DNA of 21,766 nt, taken from the NCBI GenBank assembly GCA_910583815.1, contig CAJTZB010000024.1, positions 1 to 21,766 on the forward strand, given 5' to 3'. The stretch comes from an uncultured Lachnospiraceae bacterium. Lineage in GTDB: Bacteria > Bacillota > Clostridia > Lachnospirales > Lachnospiraceae. Under the pieces are notes generated by a model. It had not been told where the DNA came from. It ran no database searches and saw only the letters and a program-made list of their open reading frames with translations. Below, in pieces: positions 5,895 through 13,902 of this stretch (position 1 is the stretch's first letter; the number at the start of each line of letters is the position of its first letter). A program made the position numbers and the translations under genes.

Positions 5895-8585
5895 CTAATC
5901 TTCTTCGTAACAGTCTCCGAAAATTCGCAGTTCTCCAAACTCTAATAAATAGTTCAGATGCCCTCTCAATGCTTCCGGATACTCTGTTGTTTTGCAAATT
6001 TTCAAATAGCGGTATCTGTGGCTCTGTTCTTCTTCCCTCACATCTACTTCCTGATATGCCTGAGTATATGCTGCTTCTCCTATAGTCAGCAGAACCCAGT
6101 TTTCTTTATCATTAGAACCAAATACCTGAACTCCTGCTAGCCGGTCTGAAAAACCGTATCTTGCCTGAAATCCAAACCTTGTTGCGGATATTTTAAAATC
6201 TGGTCCAAAATCAATGATATGAGCCTTATCTACAGCAGCATAGAAACCGCAAAAAGTTCCCTGTCCATCTGTCAGGTTATAAAGCTCCTTGCCCATTGTA
6301 GACTCATAAACCATCTGCGGATAATCCAGAGAGGTCCCATCTGTAAAAGGGTCCTGTTTCAGCCGAGGGGATACCAGCTTTAATCCTCTTACTGCCTCCT
6401 CCAATACCTTTAGCTTCGCCATAAATATTTCATCTGAAACAGAATCACTTAACTCCCTGATTTCTTTCCATGCATTCTGGAATTCAGCATAAGATGCTTT
6501 TGTATAGACTGCGCCCGAATCATAAGACGCTACAGCAAGCCGGACAGAATCTGTGCGAGTCTGCGCCACTTCTATTTCCACCCTTTTCAAGACACTGGTT
6601 TTGCCTGATTTCGCGCTTATATAAAAGGAGTAATTTCCTGTCTTATCTGGAACCCACTCAAACAGTCCATCTGACTCATTTAAAGCAGCCCCATCCGGCA
6701 AACCAAATCCTTGATAAACAACCATATGGCTGCTTATGGAACTCTTAGCCGCAAAACTGATGCATATTGGTGCATTCTGATATGCGGTATGGAAAATATT
6801 TTCTCCGCCACCCTCAAAACTTATAATATCAATACGGTTTCTGCTCCCATTCTCCATATCCGGCAGAATATCAATGGCATCAATATCTACATAGCTTCCT
6901 TGGATATCCGATAACACAATATAGTATAAGTCACCAAATTCCTCATAGGAATTTCTTGTGAAAGAAACATACTCCCATCTGCCTTCTGTATCCGGAAGAT
7001 ATATGCTTCCCTGTACTCCGTTGCTAAGAGATAGTGTTGCCAAGCCATCTGTACGTATGCAAAAAGCAATTGTCTGTCCGTCTGCTCCGCCGGTCGTAAT
7101 AGCAACCCTGCTCTTTTTCGGAGACTTCACAAAATGGATAAATCCGATTCCGTCTTCCTCCTGTATGGACATAGCTTCTTTATTCTCAACCATTGTTCCA
7201 CGGTCTTCTGCTTCTACCTTATAGTCCACCTGTGGCTTCGCCAGCAATTTGGAATCATTCTTCATCTCTGGAGGAAGGAACAGCCAAAAATCTCCTCCAC
7301 CGTCTGCATTGTTCCAATTGACCATAAGCTTTCCCTTTGTAAAATAATTAGACGGCACTTTTTTCATAAATCCCTCATAAAAATAAGGGTATTGCTCCTC
7401 TAAATTGACTTCAGGGCGGCTATTAGTATAATACACATACAAATCCCAAAAATTAATTGTATTATAACGTCCACGGTAATTTGGAGAAAATGCCATATAG
7501 CTATCTACAATTTTCCCATCTCGTATTGAAAATGGTGTCTGTACCCACTCTGCATCATACCCAAGCATATAGCGGAAAAAGAAGTCCGCTGTTTTTAAAA
7601 TCCTGTCGTCCAAAAATTCATAAATACCAACAGCATCTTCTGCATCAGAAACCACCCCCTGCACCGGGTCAACCTTTGTATTCTGTGCGGCCATCATCCT
7701 TGCCAAAATTGCCACATTGGTTAAATCGCCACAGCCATGTGCCTGGTCACGCCCCATCTCCACATGCTGAATTACAGGCTTTTCCAACTTCCTTCCGCTG
7801 CCTTCTTCCTTCCCTAACTCGTCCACTGTCGTAATTTCACGGAACAGCCTCTGAATAGAGCCATTAAATCCCGGATTCTTTCCGTTTTTATTTACAGTCA
7901 GCCATTCTACTGTCTTTGCATATCCATCTGTATCATCCAGAAAGAGAAATGCCGACATCGCACCAATCACTGTATAGAGATGCTGATTCATAAACTCATT
8001 GCAGCTAGAAAGAAAAGTTTCTAAGGCAGGTCTTAACAAGTGCTCCTTAAAATGAGAAATTTCCTGATCTGTCCACTGCAGCTCTGCATCTGTATAACCT
8101 TCGGTTGCCTGATATGTAGAATATCTGATAATTTCTGCCGCCATACACATCCTGTTCATTGGAATCCCTACATGGATACAGGCATCCGTAAAATAAGCAT
8201 ATGTTTCTGGATTTAAGTCCGACCATGCCCGAAGTATCTCCAAAGCATTTTTTCTATAACAGTTATCACCTGTCACATAATATAAAACTGCCTGTGTATA
8301 TGCAGTCAGCCCATCTTTGATAAAATAGCCATTGGTACGTTGTGAAGCATATTGCGTCTCTTTCGGATCCGTCAAATAAATGCATATTTCCTTAGATGCG
8401 TGGACAGACTGCAGCATATCCGTAAAATACGTACTCCAAGGTTCCGCCTTACTGCGTATTTGCAGACGGACATTTTCAAGCAGTTTCTTTGTCAGCCCAA
8501 CACCCGGATGCACAAGGCCCCCTTTTCCGACCATACTCTGCAATTCCGGCTCATACTGCGTAAAAAAATCAGATGTATATTCCAT
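5895..8585 (-). CDS. Polysaccharide-lyase-like protein (alginate lyase superfamily fold) with binding modules, no signal peptide
   Basis: A large protein of about 896 residues. Residues 20-440 look like the alpha/alpha-toroid catalytic region of the alginate lyase superfamily: NQHLY near residue 202 resembles the Asn-x-His catalytic motif, and HVEMGRDQAH near 280 the second active-site helix. Residues 455-575 look like a galactose-binding/CBM6-like module, 605-675 an Ig-like module, 680-738 a FIVAR-type helical module, and 745-892 an F5/8-type C (discoidin) module. These accessory domains normally sit on secreted enzymes that bind glycans, but the N-terminus has no signal peptide or membrane anchor. 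ATG 8585 follows AAGGAGG by 10 nt; a GTG three bases earlier is equally possible. A perfect TATAAT (8609-8614) would start the transcript almost on the ribosome site. No sugar genes are adjacent; it sits between two tRNA loci. Uronic-acid polymers are likely substrates by family only. Confidence 0.8.
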   Translation of the reverse strand: MEYTSDFFTQYEPELQSMVGKGGLVHPGVGLTKKLLENVRLQIRSKAEPWSTYFTDMLQSVHASKEICIYLTDPKETQYASQRTNGYFIKDGLTAYTQAVLYYVTGDNCYRKNALEILRAWSDLNPETYAYFTDACIHVGIPMNRMCMAAEIIRYSTYQATEGYTDAELQWTDQEISHFKEHLLRPALETFLSSCNEFMNQHLYTVIGAMSAFLFLDDTDGYAKTVEWLTVNKNGKNPGFNGSIQRLFREITTVDELGKEEGSGRKLEKPVIQHVEMGRDQAHGCGDLTNVAILARMMAAQNTKVDPVQGVVSDAEDAVGIYEFLDDRILKTADFFFRYMLGYDAEWVQTPFSIRDGKIVDSYMAFSPNYRGRYNTINFWDLYVYYTNSRPEVNLEEQYPYFYEGFMKKVPSNYFTKGKLMVNWNNADGGGDFWLFLPPEMKNDSKLLAKPQVDYKVEAEDRGTMVENKEAMSIQEEDGIGFIHFVKSPKKSRVAITTGGADGQTIAFCIRTDGLATLSLSNGVQGSIYLPDTEGRWEYVSFTRNSYEEFGDLYYIVLSDIQGSYVDIDAIDILPDMENGSRNRIDIISFEGGGENIFHTAYQNAPICISFAAKSSISSHMVVYQGFGLPDGAALNESDGLFEWVPDKTGNYSFYISAKSGKTSVLKRVEIEVAQTRTDSVRLAVASYDSGAVYTKASYAEFQNAWKEIRELSDSVSDEIFMAKLKVLEEAVRGLKLVSPRLKQDPFTDGTSLDYPQMVYESTMGKELYNLTDGQGTFCGFYAAVDKAHIIDFGPDFKISATRFGFQARYGFSDRLAGVQVFGSNDKENWVLLTIGEAAYTQAYQEVDVREEEQSHRYRYLKICKTTEYPEALRGHLNYLLEFGELRIFGDCYEED

Positions 8586-8629
8586 CACTCTTGAACCTCC
8601 TTATAGCTATTATAATTGTTTAAATATTT

Positions 8630-8667
8630 AAAAAAGCCCATAAACGTTAATGTTTATGGGCTTTTTT
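8630..8667 (-). terminator. Bidirectional terminator hairpin after the tRNA-Asn remnant
   Basis: A perfect 10-bp stem (GCCCATAAAC / GTTTATGGGC, 8636-8645 and 8652-8661) with a 6-nt loop is flanked by A6 and T6, so it works in either direction. It was probably the native terminator of the tRNA-Asn gene that has lost its 5' end. Confidence 0.8.
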
Positions 8668-8692
8668 ACTGCCGCTTATACGGCAAATCTAA

Positions 8693-8753
8693 CTCCCCGA
8701 GTTGGGCTCGAACCAACAACCCCACGGTTAACAGCCGTGTGCTCTACCATTGA
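8693..8753 (-). pseudogene. tRNA-Asn (GTT) remnant lacking its 5' end; putative attachment-site scar
   Basis: The 3' part of a tRNA-Asn is intact: D-loop and 3' D-stem (TCAATGGTAGAGCA), anticodon arm CACGG-CTGTTAA-CCGTG, T-arm GTTGG-TTCGAGC-CCAAC, and acceptor strand TCGGGGA plus discriminator G. The matching 5' acceptor strand TCCCCGA and the 5' D-stem GCTC are absent; homology stops at TCAATGG (8747-8753) and unrelated DNA follows. It cannot fold into a tRNA. The native terminator remains downstream, so the 5' side was replaced, as expected at an integration junction. Confidence 0.8.
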
Positions 8754-8827
8754 TTGATATACAACCGCAAAAATTCAAGGCAGAAACACTCGTTTCTTCC
8801 TGTATAGGTCTGCTTTGCTGGTGCCCA

Positions 8828-9166
8828 TTACCTTAACTCCACAATCCCATATTCCACATTATTGCATTTCTGAACTTGATACAAACAACCGTCAATCCAG
8901 AATGTAATCTGATCTCCAGTCGCCTCGTTTGTAGCGATGTTTGTACAAAGCAAGTTAGAAATCGCATTGCTACCACCAAAGGCTTTTGGTAAAATGTGAT
9001 GCAGGTTCCACCCACAATAAATCCTCTCGCCATCCTCAATAATATAATAATTTGGATTACCGTAACCATTTCTGCACATCAGATTTCCATGAAAATCCTC
9101 AGCATACATAGTTTTACCATAACACATTTCCCACAGCCTTGGTGCATTCTTCTTGCATATCTTCAT
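8828..9166 (-). CDS. Small HNH-family (HNN variant) endonuclease
   Basis: A 112-residue protein. The fold is recognised by GWNLHHILPKAFGGSN, which gives His56-His57, followed by Asn71 in NLLCTN and by NEATGD, where the last catalytic/metal position is Asn80 rather than His. The N-terminal FHGNLMCRNGYGNPN segment and the C-terminal strand around CLYQVQ match free-standing HNH proteins seen in phages and genomic islands, which nick or cut DNA. The start ATG 9164-9166 has a weak ribosome site (GAGGAC). It is the last complete gene before the tRNA-Asn remnant, on the strand of the defence operon but 600 nt from it. It may be separate cargo or a leftover of a mobile element rather than part of that system. 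Confidence 0.7.
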   Translation of the reverse strand: MKICKKNAPRLWEMCYGKTMYAEDFHGNLMCRNGYGNPNYYIIEDGERIYCGWNLHHILPKAFGGSNAISNLLCTNIATNEATGDQITFWIDGCLYQVQKCNNVEYGIVELR

Positions 9167-9184
9167 TTGTCCTCACCCCTCCAC

Positions 9185-9236
9185 CTGACCAAAAATAGAA
9201 GCCTCTACACTATGTATGTACAGGCTCATTGGTCAG
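9185..9236 (-). repeat. Inverted repeat (hairpin) just upstream of the HNH gene
   Basis: CTGACCAA (9185-9192) pairs with TTGGTCAG (9229-9236), and inside it AGCCT (9200-9204) pairs with AGGCT (9222-9226). In a minus-strand transcript this hairpin ends 19 nt before the HNH start codon, so it could affect translation, or could be part of a small structured RNA. Confidence 0.5.
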
Positions 9237-9291
9237 ATTTATGGGCTTTACACACATAGCTCCCAGACATATGCCTTGACATACATCTTAG

Positions 9292-9328
9292 GTAAATTAT
9301 GGTGTAATGCCAAAGAACAATAATTTAC
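9292..9328. repeat. Perfect 9-bp inverted repeat
   Basis: GTAAATTAT (9292-9300) and ATAATTTAC (9320-9328) flank a 19-nt loop. AT-rich; its function is unknown. Confidence 0.45.
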
Positions 9329-9348
9329 GCACCGAAGGTTTATCATTA

Positions 9349-9486
9349 CTATCTCAAAGAATCACCCATGATCTCCGTTCCTTGATAGTTCCCGGGGGGT
9401 ACAAAATATGATACATTGACAAGCTTTCCTGTCAATTTTAATGTAAGTCCGAGCTCTTCTTGCAACATGGTCTGTAAGTCAAACTG
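9349..9486 (-). pseudogene. Possible gene remnant (C-terminal fragment, unrecognised)
   Basis: A short open stretch between stops reads like protein sequence, with segments QEELGLTLKLTGKLVN and FVPPGNYQGTEIMGDSLR just before a stop at 9349-9351. The only internal ATG (9466-9468) has no ribosome site, so it is more likely the tail of a lost gene than a working small gene. I do not recognise the family. Confidence 0.3.
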
Positions 9487-9766
9487 TTACTTTACATTTA
9501 AAAACTGCGCTTAAACAATGTATTTACTTTATCAGCTTAACCTATAAACAATGATTTTGCAATATTTTCTTGTAAATTCACTGCAAAAAATCAGAGAAAA
9601 AGATTTCCGTAGCTTTCTTTTCTCGATTCTTATTATAATTTCCATATTTGCACTATTGTTATCTAGCTTAGTTAGAGGCTCATCTCTCAGTAAAATAACT
9701 TTTTGGCATGGCATCTCTGCTAAACTCAAAAGAGAACTCGGATTTGTACAATAATATGATAACTTC

Positions 9767-10192
9767 TTATCTGTTAATATTATTTTGAATCTCACATGCT
9801 AGTCTTTCGAGCCTTTTTTCACGTATATCCTTTTTCAATTCGCATTCCCAAATAGTAAGAACATTCCATCCAATATTTTGAAGAGCAGTTTTGTTTTCGC
9901 AGTCACGTTCAACATTTCGCTGAATTTTGGGCTTCCAATATTCCTGATTAGACGAAGGCCATACAAATCTTGGGCAGTCATGCTTATGCCAAAAGCATCC
10001 ATTCACAAAAATCACAGTCTGATATTTAGCAAGAACAATATCCGGACATCCTGGTAATTTACGCACATTTTTACGATAGCGAAAGTTGTGTGCAAAAAGC
10101 CACTTCCTAACTATTTCTTCTGGCTTGGAATTAGTGCTTCGAATATGTGACATATTCATACTGCGCACTTCTTTGGAATGATTATCCGCCAT
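9767..10192 (-). CDS. vsr: Very short patch repair endonuclease (Vsr)
   Basis: A 141-residue enzyme that nicks DNA 5' of the T in T:G mismatches created when 5-methylcytosine deaminates. All key Vsr residues are present at the positions I recall for the E. coli enzyme: Asp51 in GCPDIV (catalytic metal ligand), His69 in FVNGCFWHKHDC, and the zinc ligands Cys66, His71, Cys73 and Cys117 (WEC). I placed the start at ATG 10190-10192 with ribosome site AAAGGTGG; a longer open frame to 10321 is antecedent methyltransferase sequence in another frame. Its first 11 nt overlap the end of the cytosine methyltransferase gene, the same coupling known for dcm-vsr in E. coli. It should protect the sites methylated by that enzyme from C-to-T mutation. 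It is the last gene of the defence operon. Confidence 0.95.
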   Translation of the reverse strand: MADNHSKEVRSMNMSHIRSTNSKPEEIVRKWLFAHNFRYRKNVRKLPGCPDIVLAKYQTVIFVNGCFWHKHDCPRFVWPSSNQEYWKPKIQRNVERDCENKTALQNIGWNVLTIWECELKKDIREKRLERLACEIQNNINR

Positions 10193-11801
10193 AAATACCA
10201 CCTTTCGGTAAATTATCATGCAGAACCCTTGCCAACTTTTCAGCAATGGATTTTGCCATAATAGGGGGAACAGCATTCCCAACTTGCTGATACTGCTTAT
10301 CCTTAGATCCGCAGAAAACAAAACTGTCCGGAAATGTTTGTAAACGTGCAGCCTCTCTTACACTGATTGCTCTATCTAATGTTGGATGTATCCACATCGA
10401 TTTTCTTACATTCACAACTGTACCGCTTGGCTCATCATAATTCAGACGCAGATATATAGTATTCTGTGTTCGAGATGCATCAGTATAGGTGTTTGATTTC
10501 ATGGACTCATCAAGGGAATGGAAATTCTCGCCCTGCTTCAAAGCCTTAAATCGTTCCATAGCCGTATCTGTTGTTTTTGTCACGATATGGTTCTTTAGTA
10601 TATCTGAATTTCTTAAAGATTCAGCAAGCTCTCCGAGACCAGCTTTTTGAGCAATAATTATACCGTCTTTATCCTCCTCTAAATCAAAAAACGGCTCAAC
10701 ATCTTCTATATCCTCAATTGCATCACGCACTGTCCGATATTCATCTTTATCAAAACATCCTTTAGGCAATGCAATCTTTGTTGAAATGCTGCGCTTTATT
10801 CCGATTACAACAAAGCGCATTCTTTTTTGCGGAGCACCATAATCAGAAGCACAGAGAACATCACTATCAATTACATAACCATCCTTTATTTTTTCTAAAA
10901 TACCTTTCAGATAGTCAAATACCGCAAAAGACTGGATATTAGCACAAACGCCTTTGGCAAGCGAGTAAGAATCGACAATGATATCATGATTATGTATTTC
11001 TAATGCTTTGTTGAGCATTCTTTGAAGCATTATAGCAGGCTCAATTTTCAACTTGACTTCACTTGCTGATAGCCTTCCGGCATAGAAGTCAGATAAAGCT
11101 GAAAACGCTTTCTTTGATTCAGATGTTATATGACCTGTGTCTTGCTCCTCAAGATGTCTTTTTATAGTCTTTTCCAACTTAGCCTTATGCTTTTGGAGAG
11201 CTACTTTCAGCTTGGCAATATTCTTAGATGCTTTATAAATTACATTTAATTCATAATAATCACTTTCTTTCCAGATATACATTGCAATCCGCTGCGGATC
11301 TTGCAGAATATCCAAAACACCTTCAAAAATATATTGCTCATCAAGCAAGCTGAGTTGGGTAACTTTCACAGGAATTTCGTACTGTTTAACGATATCAACA
11401 TCTGCTTTTTCCATGTAAAACCGATGAACTTCCGATTTCAGCATACTTACGTTTTCCATGACAAAGGCCTTCGGCTTTAGTTCAAGAATCGCGCGAAGAT
11501 ATTGCTTTACAAGCATATTATTCTGACTTATCGCGTGATTCTTCTGTCTATTAGCATTTGAAAACCCCTGGCAAGGGGGACCTCCGATGACAACATCAAT
11601 CTCTCCATATTTACGCTTTATCTCATCATAATCAGCAATGCAAACATCCCCCCGCACTTCCGTATTAGGGTGATTTTTACGATAGGTTTCCTGCATATAT
11701 GGGCTGTTTTCAAAAGCAACTTTTACTTCATATTTTTGAGTCTGCGAAAAACCAAGGCTTAATCCTCCTGCTCCCGCAAACAAATCAATTACCATATACA
11801 T
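10182..11801 (-). CDS. DNA (cytosine-5-)-methyltransferase with a long internal insertion
   Basis: A 539-residue C5-cytosine methyltransferase that transfers methyl from SAM to cytosine in a specific DNA site. The ordered motifs are visible: I DLFAGAGG (6-13), IV GPPCQGFS with catalytic Cys77, VI ENV (116-118), VIII QKRMRF (325-330), IX around DRAISVREAARL (476-487) and X QVGNAVPP (506-513). The target recognition region lies between VIII and IX (about 335-470). Unusually, about 205 residues separate motifs VI and VIII, against a few tens in typical members. That insertion is helical and lysine-rich (around 190-220). The start ATG 11799-11801 follows GAGG by 9 nt; the upstream frame to 11924 overlaps the AIPR gene and is rejected. 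It begins 25 nt after the AIPR stop and overlaps vsr. It presumably marks host DNA for the operon's restriction activity; the target sequence is unknown. Confidence 0.95.
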   Translation of the reverse strand: MYMVIDLFAGAGGLSLGFSQTQKYEVKVAFENSPYMQETYRKNHPNTEVRGDVCIADYDEIKRKYGEIDVVIGGPPCQGFSNANRQKNHAISQNNMLVKQYLRAILELKPKAFVMENVSMLKSEVHRFYMEKADVDIVKQYEIPVKVTQLSLLDEQYIFEGVLDILQDPQRIAMYIWKESDYYELNVIYKASKNIAKLKVALQKHKAKLEKTIKRHLEEQDTGHITSESKKAFSALSDFYAGRLSASEVKLKIEPAIMLQRMLNKALEIHNHDIIVDSYSLAKGVCANIQSFAVFDYLKGILEKIKDGYVIDSDVLCASDYGAPQKRMRFVVIGIKRSISTKIALPKGCFDKDEYRTVRDAIEDIEDVEPFFDLEEDKDGIIIAQKAGLGELAESLRNSDILKNHIVTKTTDTAMERFKALKQGENFHSLDESMKSNTYTDASRTQNTIYLRLNYDEPSGTVVNVRKSMWIHPTLDRAISVREAARLQTFPDSFVFCGSKDKQYQQVGNAVPPIMAKSIAEKLARVLHDNLPKGGIYGG

Positions 11802-11826
11802 TTTCCCATTCCTCTTTCCTATGCTG

Positions 11827-13899
11827 TCAAAATTTAAATCCCTCAGATAACGCTCTTTCAAGCAACGCCAACAACCGCTGACTCTGATATGGGCTGGGAA
11901 TTTTACTCGGTATCTGGCATGCATATTTTAATGCCGTAATTTCATCCGGAGTCAGCATTTTTTTATGAATAGCAAACTCTGACAGCTTTCTCCACTCTGC
12001 AGCATTGTGCTCAAGGACACTTGCTTGAGTTTCTGCGCCGGAAATAATTTTTTGATCTTGTTTTGCTTCTCTTTCTGCGGCTCTCATTTCGGTTTTCCCG
12101 ATCAAAACGCTTGTGAATGACGTGGGAAGGTTTATGTCGATTTCCTGAACACTTGCCCAGCAAGCATCACGTTTACACCACTGTGTTACGTTAATGGTCT
12201 GTCTGCTGGGATCAGTAATTTTCAGAAATACTTGTTCAGAGATTGTTTCAAGAGCTTCTGTCACAGCATCAGAAACACTTTGACGCTGCCAAATACTCTG
12301 TAAATCCAAATCCATATCTTTGAACTGATTTTTTATTAGTAGCCGAAGCAGTGAGATAGAATATGTAACAATATTAGCTCTATACCCCTGTTCATACCAA
12401 GGCTGTCTTGGAATCATTGCCTCCAAGTGTCTAAAAAGAATCATAAGTGCAACAGATTCGGTATAATATCGTTCATTAAAGACATAATCTTTTTCTATCC
12501 AAACATCACCAATGAGTTCTGCAAACTTCATAAAGTTTGTCTGAGCACCCTTACTCACGACTTGAGGATACCCGTCCCAAGTATTTCTAACCTTAGCTAA
12601 ATCTGTTTTTGTGATCACTTTGCTCTTCGGATTCTGCAGGGCAAATTGCTTCTTTTGGGCAGGAGTTAGGCGCATTTGAGCCTGAAGATATTGACCTCTG
12701 GCACGTTCGTAAAACCATTTCGTTTCATACTGCGCACCAGCTTCTGCAGGAGCAAAAATTCTGCGTGAAAACTGCTCCATACGCACATGGAACGGATGTG
12801 TCGCGAAGAAATCGGCATCGCTCACCTTGTTTTGGCTGTTTGAGGAACGTGAAATGTTTCGTATCAATTCTGTAGAACAGTCTGGATCACTTTCATCAAT
12901 TTCAGTTAACTTCATTTGCACATAAATCCCACGCAGATCAGCCTTATCCTTATGTCTAGTGTTTGAGAGCGATGCTGTCGTCTGACCGCCATTAATAATT
13001 TGAAAATCCCTCGCAGCAACAATAAACCTGCCTTTTTCTGTTGTTTCAATTTGAACATTCATTGCTGTTGCAGAAACACCATTGTTGTATGCAAAAAACA
13101 TGGAAGGACACTTTAGGATTGTTTCACGAATTTTCTTATTAACTGCAACTTTAGTTGATAAAAAAGAGCGAACATTGCCTTCCAAAAGCTGACTGCCGAA
13201 TTGGTCATAAATATCCGCCAAAACACTTCCGGGAACAATGCACAGATAGCTGTTATATTCTGCGGTGGCAGCACTGCTTGCTTCGAGACATGGGATGCCT
13301 TCATCCGTATAATCGCGGAAGTTAACTTCAATATCCTGTCTTCCCAAGTCAGAAGAACACACACGATACAAACGGTCAATATCCCAAATCTGGCATTCTG
13401 CCACAACGCCGCCAATCTCGATGTTATCCAGCGTAATTATCAATCCGCTCATTTCAGCATCAGTGAAAATCAAAAAACGATATTTTCGAATACGATCACG
13501 GTTCAGACGCAGCAAATCAACAAGATCCGCACAGGGCGTACTCATCTCAATCTCTTTGTAAAGATTGCTGTTCAGAGCCTGATCAACAAACAGTGCAAGC
13601 CTTGAAAACTCTATGTTTGCTGCAGCTTTAGTCAACGACCGTTCCTTGATGCCATCATAATCAGCAATAATTAAATTCATAGTAAAGTCAAACTCGTCAA
13701 GTGCATATCCATCGACACGATATTTCTTTCTGCCAGCAGTATTGGTATAAAACGATGGGTTAAAATCTGGCAGCACCTCAGCATCTACCAAATACTGCGC
13801 CATATCCTCCACAAATGCGGCACAAGATCCCTCGCCCATAGCAGCAGCTTCTGCTTTTACATTTTCAAGAAAATCTTTTCTGAATTCCTGTACATCCAT
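11827..13899 (-). CDS. AIPR-domain protein (abortive infection phage resistance family)
   Basis: A 690-residue protein with the AIPR core at about residues 240-560, recognised by FFAYNNGVSA (268-277), QIINGGQTTAS (300-310), NISRSSNSQNKVSDADF (348-364) and ERARGQY (398-404). The family is named for phage-resistance proteins and recurs in restriction-like and abortive-infection loci; its biochemical activity is not established. The N-terminal ~230 residues and the C-terminal ~130 are not recognised, and I see no clear E-x-K nuclease motif near residues 60-90 where some relatives may carry one. The start ATG 13897-13899 lies 3 nt after the DUF4420 stop, and its ribosome site GGAGG sits inside the last codons of that gene, so translation is coupled. 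Within the operon it is a candidate sensor or effector; that is inference. Confidence 0.88.
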   Translation of the reverse strand: MDVQEFRKDFLENVKAEAAAMGEGSCAAFVEDMAQYLVDAEVLPDFNPSFYTNTAGRKKYRVDGYALDEFDFTMNLIIADYDGIKERSLTKAAANIEFSRLALFVDQALNSNLYKEIEMSTPCADLVDLLRLNRDRIRKYRFLIFTDAEMSGLIITLDNIEIGGVVAECQIWDIDRLYRVCSSDLGRQDIEVNFRDYTDEGIPCLEASSAATAEYNSYLCIVPGSVLADIYDQFGSQLLEGNVRSFLSTKVAVNKKIRETILKCPSMFFAYNNGVSATAMNVQIETTEKGRFIVAARDFQIINGGQTTASLSNTRHKDKADLRGIYVQMKLTEIDESDPDCSTELIRNISRSSNSQNKVSDADFFATHPFHVRMEQFSRRIFAPAEAGAQYETKWFYERARGQYLQAQMRLTPAQKKQFALQNPKSKVITKTDLAKVRNTWDGYPQVVSKGAQTNFMKFAELIGDVWIEKDYVFNERYYTESVALMILFRHLEAMIPRQPWYEQGYRANIVTYSISLLRLLIKNQFKDMDLDLQSIWQRQSVSDAVTEALETISEQVFLKITDPSRQTINVTQWCKRDACWASVQEIDINLPTSFTSVLIGKTEMRAAEREAKQDQKIISGAETQASVLEHNAAEWRKLSEFAIHKKMLTPDEITALKYACQIPSKIPSPYQSQRLLALLERALSEGFKF

Positions 13900-13902
13900 A
13901 TG

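Larger units (their letters stand above)
9167..9766. other. 600-nt stretch without a convincing complete gene, hairpin-rich
   Basis: This gap separates vsr from the HNH gene. It contains inverted repeats at 9185-9236, 9292-9328 and 9415-9436 (ATTGACA/TGTCAAT), a short protein-like fragment on the minus strand (9349-9486), and the word TGTAAGTC twice (near 9442 and 9473). The open frames 9551-9754 (plus, one hydrophobic segment) and 9532-9795 (minus) have no ribosome sites and I do not call them genes. No terminator with a good T-tract is visible directly after vsr. Confidence 0.5.

Noticed and set aside
8693..9440. Group I or II intron with an HNH gene inserted in tRNA-Asn
   Set aside because: No 5' half of the tRNA (TCCCCGA acceptor strand) occurs upstream on the minus strand and no intron core or domain V motif is visible; group I introns in tRNAs normally sit in the anticodon loop.
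8828..9440. IscB/OMEGA-type nuclease with guide RNA
   Set aside because: The HNH protein is only 112 residues and has no RuvC parts or arginine-rich bridge.
9551..9754. Plus-strand 67-codon frame with a hydrophobic segment, resembling a small toxin
   Set aside because: No ribosome site or convincing promoter, no partner antitoxin RNA seen, and an equally long minus-strand frame overlaps it.
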